Below are positions 16,086 to 22,253 of a DNA stretch of 35,919 nt, piece by piece. A program made the translations under genes and the position numbers. The number at the start of each line of letters is the position of its first letter. The stretch's first letter is position 1. The notes under the pieces are model-generated. The model ran no database searches. It was not told the DNA's origin and saw only the letters and a program-made list of their open reading frames with translations. Location of the stretch: the NCBI GenBank assembly GCA_021791845.1, contig JAJYVT010000029.1:1-35919 (forward strand). Direction: 5' to 3'. The DNA comes from Actinomycetes bacterium. GTDB lineage: Bacteria > Actinomycetota > Acidimicrobiia > Acidimicrobiales > RAAP-2.

Positions 16086-17050
16086 CCGACCGATCAGATG
16101 CAGACGGGGCGCAGCCCGAGGCGACACGACCGGACCGCGCACGGCCCGACCGCGCAGGACCGGACCGCGCACGGCCCGACCGCGCAGGACCGGACCGCGC
16201 ACAGACGGACAGGACACGGGACGACGGGGGGCCGCAGCCGCCCTCCCGGGGCGGGCGGCGCTCCGCCGGCGCCCGGTCGCGCTTCGCCCTGAGCGCGGCC
16301 GCACTGGTGGTTGTCGTGGGCGGCGTGGCGACGGGCGCCACGCTCCTGGCCGGCACCGGACGCGCCCAGGCCGCCCCAGGCACCTCGACATCGACGGCGC
16401 CGGTCACCTGCGGCGGCGGGAAGCCCGAGGTCAGGGTGACGGGCACGGGGACGGTGTCGGTCACCCCCAACCTGCTCGTCCTGCGGCTCAGCGTGCACTC
16501 CACAGGGACCCAGGCGACCGACGCGCTCGCGTCCAACAACACGACGACCGCCGCCGTAGTCCACGTGCTGCGCGCCGGCGGGATCGCGGCGAAGGACCTC
16601 CAGACGACCAACTTCGCCATCTCGCCCGACTACACGAACACAGGCTCGACGCTCTCGGGGTACTCCGTCGACAACACAATCGTGGCCAGGGTGCACAGGA
16701 TCGGGTCCGCCGGGACACTGATCGACGCCGCGGTCGCCGCCGGCGGCAACGCCGTGCGGATCAACTCGGTCTCCTTCTCGGTCACACGCCCGCTCCACGC
16801 GCAGGGCCTCGCCCGCACCATGGCGGTCCACCAGGCGATCGGCCACGCCAAGGCGATCGCCGCCGCCTCGGGGCGCACGCTCGGAGGCATCTGCTCGCTG
16901 CGGGACAACACGACCTCGACATCCACAGGTCCGAACCCCTTCTACGCCGCCAGCGGCGCAGCCCTCGCACCGCAGCGAGCCCCGGCGGTGCTCGAGTCGG
17001 GGTCCCAGACGGTCAGCGACAACGTGACGATCGTCTTCGCCTTGTCGTAG
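16082..17050 (+). CDS. SIMPL-domain (DUF541) exported or membrane-anchored protein
   Basis: 322 residues. The N-terminus (about 10-45) is a disordered run of PDRA repeats, then a transmembrane or signal segment (about 68-90, FALSAAALVVVVGGVATGAT) and a SIMPL/DUF541 domain from about 115. Typical family features are visible: VRVTGTGTVSVTPNLLVLRL, then TNFAISPDY, then GYSVDNTIVARV, and the terminal SDNVTIVFALS. SIMPL proteins are periplasmic or envelope proteins, some linked to oxidative-stress resistance; the molecular role is poorly known. GTG 16082 overlaps the previous stop (GTGA), with GGAGGTG upstream. It is the last gene of the sigma operon and so probably a target or sensor-side partner of it. 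Confidence 0.87.
   Translation: MTDRSDADGAQPEATRPDRARPDRAGPDRARPDRAGPDRAQTDRTRDDGGPQPPSRGGRRSAGARSRFALSAAALVVVVGGVATGATLLAGTGRAQAAPGTSTSTAPVTCGGGKPEVRVTGTGTVSVTPNLLVLRLSVHSTGTQATDALASNNTTTAAVVHVLRAGGIAAKDLQTTNFAISPDYTNTGSTLSGYSVDNTIVARVHRIGSAGTLIDAAVAAGGNAVRINSVSFSVTRPLHAQGLARTMAVHQAIGHAKAIAAASGRTLGGICSLRDNTTSTSTGPNPFYAASGAALAPQRAPAVLESGSQTVSDNVTIVFALS
16131..16202 (+). repeat. 30-bp tandem repeat, 2.4 exact copies
   Basis: Copies at 16131-16160 and 16161-16190 are identical and a third partial copy follows to 16202. They code for alternating RPDRA / GPDRA pentapeptides in the N-terminal tail of the SIMPL protein, a sign of recent slippage. Confidence 0.85.
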
Positions 17051-17053
17051 CCG

Positions 17054-17068
17054 GCCCGGGGGCCGGGC
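17054..17068. terminator. Short GC hairpin between convergent genes
   Basis: GCCCGG / CCGGGC with a 3-nt loop, between the stops of the SIMPL gene (17050) and the minus-strand gene ending at 17072. It is placed to serve both directions, but the stem is only 6 bp and there is no T-tract. Confidence 0.35.
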
Positions 17069-17071
17069 GCT

Positions 17072-17374
17072 TCACGGCCGGCGCCGACCGCGGACGAAGT
17101 AGGCGATCGGCCCGATCCAGTTGACGCCGATGACGAGCGCCCAGCGCCACTTCGGCCCGCGCACCTGGTCGGCCGGGCGGCGGGCCAGGTCGCACCACGC
17201 CGCGCCGGCGAGTCCCAGCTGGGCGGTGGCGGTGACGGCGATGGCGGCCTTGCGCCCCGGCGAGAGGTCCTTCCACCGGCGGCGGACCTTCCCGTGCCGC
17301 TGGCCCTTCTCCTTCCGGTCCCGCTCCCCCTGGTCCCGCTCCCTTGGATCCCGTTCCTTCTGACAGCGTCCCAT
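17072..17374 (-). CDS. Small membrane protein with PLDc_N-like C-terminus
   Basis: 100 residues. The N-terminal 40 are highly charged (runs of KERDPRERDQ type); two hydrophobic segments follow, with the pattern AAWCDLARRPADQVRGPKW then LVIGVNWIGPIAYFVRGRR. This W-x-D-x-x-R ... K-W ... G-P-x-x-Y-F-x-x-G-R pattern is that of the short PLDc_N (phospholipase D nuclease N-terminal) domain often found alone in actinomycete two-TM proteins. Start ATG 17374 is chosen for GGGAGG 7-8 nt upstream. The molecular role of standalone PLDc_N proteins is unknown. Confidence 0.78.
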   Translation of the reverse strand: MGRCQKERDPRERDQGERDRKEKGQRHGKVRRRWKDLSPGRKAAIAVTATAQLGLAGAAWCDLARRPADQVRGPKWRWALVIGVNWIGPIAYFVRGRRRP

Positions 17375-17509
17375 CGGGCGACCTCCCTTCCTCGGTCGAT
17401 GGTGGTCCGACGGCCGGCGGGCGGACCAGGGGCCGAGGTCCCGCATCCGGCCGGGGGGCCGGGGCGGCGGGCGGCAGGCGGCAGGCGGCGGGGCTGGCCA
17501 TCCGATCAG

Positions 17510-17555
17510 GACCTCCGACCCTAAGAACCGGCCCCCGGGCGCGCCCCACCATGGC
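17510..17555 (+). promoter_or_regulatory. Diverged copy of the 13-bp DosR-like box before the ABC exporter
   Basis: GACCTCCGACCCT (17510-17522) differs at two positions from the box found at 22175, 27686 and 31652. A CATGGC lies 27 bp downstream (17550-17555), against CATGGA at 25 bp elsewhere. If functional it could serve the ABC genes or the divergent small membrane protein. The implied transcription start would fall at or just after GTG 17559, which weakens the case or points to TTG 17574 as the real start. Confidence 0.35.
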
Positions 17556-17558
17556 CCG

Positions 17559-18497
17559 GTGGGCGAGGACCTCTTGCGTTGCGACGGGCTGCGACGGACG
17601 TTCGGCGGGCGGGTGGCGGTCGACGACGTGAGCCTGCACGTGGCGGCGGGCGAGATCTACGGGCTGCTCGGCCCGAACGGGGCGGGCAAGACCACCACCA
17701 TCAAGATGATCTGCGGCCTCCTCGACCCCGACGCCGGCTCGGTCTCCGTCGGCGGCCGGTCGGTGGAGCGGGAGCTCGCGGTGCGGATGCTCATCGGCTA
17801 CGTCCCCCAGGACGTGGCCCTCTACCCCGACCTCACGGCACGCGAGAACCTCGGCTTCCTCGGCCGCCTCTACCACCTGCGGGGCCGCGAGCTGTCGGCC
17901 AGGGTGGACGAGGCGCTCGAGCTGACCGACCTCCAGAGCCGTGGAGGGGACCGGGTCGACTCGTTCTCCGGCGGGATGAAGCGCCGGCTCAACATCGCCG
18001 CCGGGCTGCTCCACCATCCCCGGCTGCTGGTGCTCGACGAGCCCACCGTCGGGGTCGACCCCCAGAGCCGCCACGCCATCTTGGAGCGGGTGGCCGAATT
18101 CCGCCGCCGGGGGATGGCCGTCCTCTACACCACGCACTACATGGAGGAGGCCGAGCGGGTGTGCGACCGCGTCGGCATCATCGACCACGGGCGCCTCATC
18201 GCCGAGGGGACCCGCCGGGAGCTGGTCGACCGGCTCGGCCAGAAGGACCGGATCGAGCTCAGCGCCGAGGGGGACCTCGACGCCCTGGCCGCGGCCTGCC
18301 GCTCGGTGGCCGGGGTGGAGGCGGCCTCGGTGTCCGACGGGGCGGTCCAGATCGTGGTGGGCGACGGGCGCCGCCTGCTCCCGGAGGTGATCGAGGCGGC
18401 CGAGCACGCCGGCGTCCCCGTCCGCAGCGTGGACGTGGTCGAGCCCGACCTCGAAGCGGTGTTCCTCCACCTGACGGGCACCGCCCTGCGGGAGTGA
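17559..18497 (+). CDS. ABC transporter ATP-binding protein (drug/ABC-2 export type)
   Basis: 312 residues with Walker A (GPNGAGKTTT), Q-loop (YVPQDVALYPDLT), signature SFSGGMKRRL, Walker B (LLVLDEPTVGVDP) and switch His (YTTHYMEEA). Residues about 220-312 form a C-terminal extension common in DrrA/YadG/NatA-type exporters. It energises the two permeases encoded next, the first starting 10 nt downstream. Start GTG 17559 has no good ribosome site; TTG 17574 is possible. Substrate unknown; lipids or hydrophobic drugs are usual for this class. Confidence 0.93.
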   Translation: MGEDLLRCDGLRRTFGGRVAVDDVSLHVAAGEIYGLLGPNGAGKTTTIKMICGLLDPDAGSVSVGGRSVERELAVRMLIGYVPQDVALYPDLTARENLGFLGRLYHLRGRELSARVDEALELTDLQSRGGDRVDSFSGGMKRRLNIAAGLLHHPRLLVLDEPTVGVDPQSRHAILERVAEFRRRGMAVLYTTHYMEEAERVCDRVGIIDHGRLIAEGTRRELVDRLGQKDRIELSAEGDLDALAAACRSVAGVEAASVSDGAVQIVVGDGRRLLPEVIEAAEHAGVPVRSVDVVEPDLEAVFLHLTGTALRE

Positions 18498-18507
18498 GGG
18501 CGGCAGC

Positions 18508-19677
18508 GTGAGGAACGTGCTGGTGATCGCCGGGAAGGACCTCCGCCAGCGGCTGCGCGACCGCTCGGCCCTCGTCATCGGCCTGGTGGCGCCGATCGCC
18601 ATCGCCGCCCTGATGAGCGCCGCCTTCCGGGGCGCCGAGACGTTCCACTTCACCCTCGGGGTGGCCGACGTCGACCACGGCCCCCTGGCCACCGCCCTGG
18701 TCGACGTGCTGCACCAGGACGGACTGGCCGGCGTCCTCACCACCACCCCCCTCGCCGACCCGGCCGCCGCCCGGGCCGCGGTGCGGGACAAGAAGGTCGG
18801 GGCGGCGCTGGTGGTGCCCCAGGGGTTCTCGGCCGCTGCGGCCTCCGGCCATCCCGAGGCGCTGACGGTCGTGACCGACGTCGACAACGCCACGGCCGGG
18901 AGCATCACCTCGGCCATCGCCTCCTCCTTCGTGGCCCAGCTCGACGCCGACCGCCTCTCGGTCGCCACCGCGCTGGCGGCCGGCGCGCCGGCGTCGGAGG
19001 CGGCCCGCCTGCAGGCGCTGGCCGCCACGCTTCGGATCCCGCTTCGCACCGTCGACCGGCCGCTCGGGGCGAGCGAGCTCGCGGCCGTCAGCTACTACAG
19101 CCCGGCCATGGCCATCTTCTTCCTCCTCTTCATGATCGCCTTCACCTCCCGGAGCTACTTCGTCGACCGGGACCAGGGGATGATCGAGCGCATCCGCGCC
19201 GCTCCCGTCCGGCCCGGCGCCATCGTGCTCGGGAAGGCGCTGTCGGTCTTCGTCTACGGGGTCGTGAGCCTGGGGGTGATCGCCGTGGTCACCTCGGCGG
19301 CCTTCGGCGCCGACTGGGGCGACCCCCTGGGCGCCGCCGTCCTCTGCCTCGCCCTCGTCGTGTCGGTCGTGGCCCTGACCACCCTGGTGATCACGCTCGC
19401 CCGCACCCAGCGTCAGGCCGAGGGCATCGCCTCGATCGTGGTCTTCGGGCTGGCCCTCCTCGGCGGCAACTTCGTCTTCCTCTCGGCCGCGCCGCCGATC
19501 ATGCGGACCCTCGCCCTGGCCACGCCCAACGGCTGGGCGCTGCGCGGCCTCACCGACCTGGCGACGGTGGGCGGGGGGCTCGGCACGGTGGCGCTCCCCG
19601 TGGCCGCCATCCTCGGGTTCAGCGCCGTGGTCGGGCTCGTCTCGGGCTGGCTGGCCACCAAGGCGGTCACCCGGTGA
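18508..19677 (+). CDS. ABC-2 type exporter permease 1
   Basis: 389 residues. One N-terminal transmembrane helix (about 20-40), a large extracytoplasmic domain (about 45-195), then five or six helices to the C-terminus, the ABC2_membrane_3 layout. The RSYFVDRDQGMIERIRAAPV segment corresponds to the coupling region of ABC-2 permeases (typical ExxxGTxExLxxxP). It overlaps the second permease gene by 4 nt (GTGA), so the two are made together, probably as a heterodimer. Confidence 0.9.
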   Translation: MRNVLVIAGKDLRQRLRDRSALVIGLVAPIAIAALMSAAFRGAETFHFTLGVADVDHGPLATALVDVLHQDGLAGVLTTTPLADPAAARAAVRDKKVGAALVVPQGFSAAAASGHPEALTVVTDVDNATAGSITSAIASSFVAQLDADRLSVATALAAGAPASEAARLQALAATLRIPLRTVDRPLGASELAAVSYYSPAMAIFFLLFMIAFTSRSYFVDRDQGMIERIRAAPVRPGAIVLGKALSVFVYGVVSLGVIAVVTSAAFGADWGDPLGAAVLCLALVVSVVALTTLVITLARTQRQAEGIASIVVFGLALLGGNFVFLSAAPPIMRTLALATPNGWALRGLTDLATVGGGLGTVALPVAAILGFSAVVGLVSGWLATKAVTR

Positions 19678-20831
19678 CCGTGCTCGCCATCGCCCAGGCG
19701 TCGTTGCGCCGGCTGGCCCGGGACCGCACCGCGCTCTTCTTCCTGATCGTCCTGCCGGTGGTGGTGATCGTGATCGTGGGGGCCACGGTGCGCGGCTTCT
19801 CCACGTGGAAGGTGGGCGTGGTGGACCTGGGCGCCGGGAGCGCGGGGCGCACCCTCGTGACCGCCCTGGAGGACACCCCGGGCATCGCCGTCAGCCCCTA
19901 CCCCAACGCCAAGGCGCTGACCAAGGCCATCGCCCGGGGGGAGCTCAACACCGGCGTGGTCCTGCCCGAAGGGATGGCGGCGGCGGAGCAGGCGGGCCGG
20001 ACGGTGAGCGTCGGCGTCGTGGTCGAGCGCGCCAACACCAGCATGCAGGCGGCGGCCACGGCGGTCGGCGCCGTCGTCCAGGCCGAGGGGGCCCGGGTGC
20101 AGGCGGCCCAGTTCGCCACCAGGCAGGCCGGCGGCACCTTCACCGCCAACCTCTCCCTGGCGAAGGACCTCGAGGGCCACCTGGCCCGGGTGGAGGTGCG
20201 GACGGTGCAGGCCCAGGCGAACGCCAGCATCCTGCCCGAGGGCTTCAGCTACAGCGCGCCCACCGAGCTGGTGCTCTTCGTCTTCCTGAGCGCCATCGCC
20301 GGCGGCGCCGCCATCATCGAGACCCGGCGCCTCGGCCTCTACGAGCGGATCCACGCCGCGCCGGTGCGGGCCGGCGGCATCATCGTCGGCGAGGCGATCA
20401 CCTACCTGGCCATCGCCCTCGGCCAGTCGTTGCTCATCGTGGCGGTGGGGGCGCTGGCGTTCGGCGTCTCGTGGGGCGACCCCGTTGCCGCCGCCCTCCT
20501 CCTCGTGATCTGGTCCCTCGTGGGCGCGGGCGCGGGGATGCTGGCCGGGACGCTCTTCAAGACGCCCGAGCAGGCCGGCGCCATCGGCCCGGTGACGGGG
20601 ATCGGCTTCGGCATGCTCGGCGGCTGCATGTGGCCCCTGGCCATCGTCAGCCCGGTGATGCGCGACATCGGCCACGCCACCCCCCACGCCTGGGCCGTCG
20701 ACGCCTGGACGGCGCTCCTGGCCCGGGGCGGGACCGTCGTCACCATCCTGCCGGACCTCGCGGTGCTGGCGGCCTTTGCCGCCGGGTTCCTCGTGCTCGC
20801 GACGCTGCGGCTGCGGCGGGTGCTGGCGTAG
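19674..20831 (+). CDS. ABC-2 type exporter permease 2
   Basis: 385 residues with the same architecture as the preceding permease: N-terminal helix (LFFLIVLPVVVIVIVGATV), extracytoplasmic domain (about 45-205), coupling segment (ETRRLGLYERIHAAPV), then helices to the C-terminus. The two permeases share layout but are clearly diverged, which favours a heterodimeric exporter with a single ATPase. GTG 19674 overlaps the previous stop. Confidence 0.9.
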   Translation: MTVLAIAQASLRRLARDRTALFFLIVLPVVVIVIVGATVRGFSTWKVGVVDLGAGSAGRTLVTALEDTPGIAVSPYPNAKALTKAIARGELNTGVVLPEGMAAAEQAGRTVSVGVVVERANTSMQAAATAVGAVVQAEGARVQAAQFATRQAGGTFTANLSLAKDLEGHLARVEVRTVQAQANASILPEGFSYSAPTELVLFVFLSAIAGGAAIIETRRLGLYERIHAAPVRAGGIIVGEAITYLAIALGQSLLIVAVGALAFGVSWGDPVAAALLLVIWSLVGAGAGMLAGTLFKTPEQAGAIGPVTGIGFGMLGGCMWPLAIVSPVMRDIGHATPHAWAVDAWTALLARGGTVVTILPDLAVLAAFAAGFLVLATLRLRRVLA

Positions 20832-20862
20832 GGCGGCAACAGCGGCAACAGCGGGAGGCGCG

Positions 20863-21051
20863 ATGGAACGGACGCTGGAGACCCACTACTTCGGATGGCA
20901 CCAGGTTGACGTCGTCGAGCGCGTCGACGAGGACGGCACCAGCTACGTCGTCCTGGTGGACGGCGCCGTGGCCACCGACCCGCCGTTGGCGGACCCTCCG
21001 GGAGCAGAGGACGTGGTGCGCGTCTACGCCCGCTCGCAGGGCCAGGCGTGA
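20863..21051 (+). CDS. Small hypothetical protein
   Basis: 62 residues, acidic, without membrane segments. The pattern HQVDVVERVDEDGTSYVVLVDGAV suggests a small beta-sheet protein. ATG 20863 has GGGAGG 4 nt upstream. It follows the second permease by 31 bp and may belong to the operon. No family recognised. Confidence 0.65.
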   Translation: MERTLETHYFGWHQVDVVERVDEDGTSYVVLVDGAVATDPPLADPPGAEDVVRVYARSQGQA

Positions 21052-21087
21052 GCGTCACCAGCAAGCCGAAGGGGCGACCGCACGCGG

Positions 21088-21825
21088 TCAGTGGGCGAGC
21101 GTTGCCGTCAGCGCCAACAAGGTGAGCCCGACGACGAACCCGCCGGTGAGGATCACCCTCTTGTGCGGCGCCGGACCGGTGGTGAGCTCGGGGACGAGGT
21201 CGGCGAGCGCGATGTAGAGGAAGTTGCCGGCAGCGAACGGCAGGAGGACGGCCACATCGGCGCGCCCGGCGAGGGCCCAGGCGAGGAGGCTGCCGAGGAT
21301 CACCGTCGAGCCCGACGCGAGGTTGTAGACGAGCGCCCGGCGATGGCCCCATCCCGCGTGGACGAGGATGCCGAAGTCGCCGAGCTCCTGAGGGATCTCG
21401 TGTGCGGCGAGCACCAGCCACGTGACCAGCCCGAGTTCGGTGTCGACCGTGAAGGCGGCGCCGATGGCGAGGCCGTCACTGAAGTTGTGGAGCCCGTCGG
21501 CGATCAGGATGAGGTACCCGAGCGGGCGGTGCGCGGCACGGGCCCGATGGCAGTGGTGCCAGTGCAGGAACTGCTCGAGGAAGAAGAAGGTGGCGATGCC
21601 CCCAGCGACCAGGCCGTAGAGGCCGAGGTGGTTGCCGAGGAGCTTGACGGACTCGGGGAGCAGGTGGAACAGCGCCCCACCGAGCAGCGAGCCGGCCGCC
21701 AGCGCGACCAGCGGCACGACAGCACGGTTGAAGAGCCGTTCGGGGAGGACGAGGGTGATGCTGCCGGACAACGCCAGCAGGGCGATGGTCAGACTCCCGA
21801 TCAGCGCCCACGCCAACGTCGGCAT
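21088..21825 (-). CDS. ZIP-family metal transporter
   Basis: 245 residues with eight predicted helices. The metal-binding helices carry the family signatures: HNFSDGLAIG (TM4) and AHEIPQELGDFG (TM5), where the His and Glu residues form the binuclear metal site. A His-rich loop (HWHHCHRARAAH) lies between TM3 and TM4. ZIP proteins import Zn2+ or other divalent cations. AAGGAG lies 10 nt before ATG 21825. The gene follows a small Cys/Gly-rich protein gene by 21 nt, so metal uptake and that peptide are probably co-expressed. The convergent neighbour ends 36 nt away. Confidence 0.92.
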   Translation of the reverse strand: MPTLAWALIGSLTIALLALSGSITLVLPERLFNRAVVPLVALAAGSLLGGALFHLLPESVKLLGNHLGLYGLVAGGIATFFFLEQFLHWHHCHRARAAHRPLGYLILIADGLHNFSDGLAIGAAFTVDTELGLVTWLVLAAHEIPQELGDFGILVHAGWGHRRALVYNLASGSTVILGSLLAWALAGRADVAVLLPFAAGNFLYIALADLVPELTTGPAPHKRVILTGGFVVGLTLLALTATLAH

Positions 21826-21846
21826 CGGTGACCCGCTCCTTGGGCG

Positions 21847-22056
21847 CTACGCGGGTCCTCCTCGGTCGCGGATCCTCTCGAGCTCCTCCCTCACCGCCTG
21901 GATCTCCTCTTCGAGGTCCTCGAGCTCGCGAACCCGGGACCGGCGCCGAGCCCCTCGACCCGGAGCTCCGTAGGCAGGCTCAGGCCCCGGGCCGTACCCG
22001 CGGTACCAACCCGGCCCGCCACAAGACCCAGGACCGTGTCCACACCAGCACCCCAT
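21847..22056 (-). CDS. Small Cys/Gly-rich protein with C-terminal coiled coil (DUF5320-like)
   Basis: 69 residues. The N-terminus (MGCWCGHGPGSCGGPGWYRG) is rich in Gly, Cys and aromatic residues and contains a possible metal-binding CxC...C. The C-terminus (RELEDLEEEIQAVREELERI) is a clear coiled coil. This two-part layout recalls DUF5320-type small proteins, often found with Fe-S/flavin redox or metal genes. ATG 22056 is chosen for AAGGGG 7 nt upstream. It is first in the operon with the ZIP transporter, so a metal-related role is likely but unproven. Confidence 0.7.
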   Translation of the reverse strand: MGCWCGHGPGSCGGPGWYRGYGPGPEPAYGAPGRGARRRSRVRELEDLEEEIQAVREELERIRDRGGPA

Positions 22057-22174
22057 GGCGCACCCCTTTCGCCTCTCTCCCACCATGGGAAGCCAGGCGC
22101 CGGCGGCCCAGAGGCGAAGGTCCTGGCGCGGCGGCGGCTCGGGTCGCAGGCACGGGGTCACGTCGGGGCCAATG

Positions 22175-22218
22175 GACCTTCGGCCCTTGGGTCCCCGCGC
22201 GCTCGCGCCGAGCATGGA
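22175..22218 (+). promoter_or_regulatory. DosR-like 13-bp box and -10 hexamer before the protease fusion
   Basis: GACCTTCGGCCCT (22175-22187), then 25 bp, then CATGGA (22213-22218). With CATGGA as -10 the start would be near 22225, giving a leader of about 29 nt that holds the GAGGAGG ribosome site at 22242. The box would then be centred about 44 bp before the start, where DosR-type activators bind. Extra half-sites (GGGGCC before, GGGTCCCC after) flank it. The divergent ZIP operon starts on the other side of this 197-bp gap. Confidence 0.6.
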
Positions 22219-22253
22219 GCGGGCGCTACGCGCCCCGCTGCGAGGAGGCACCG

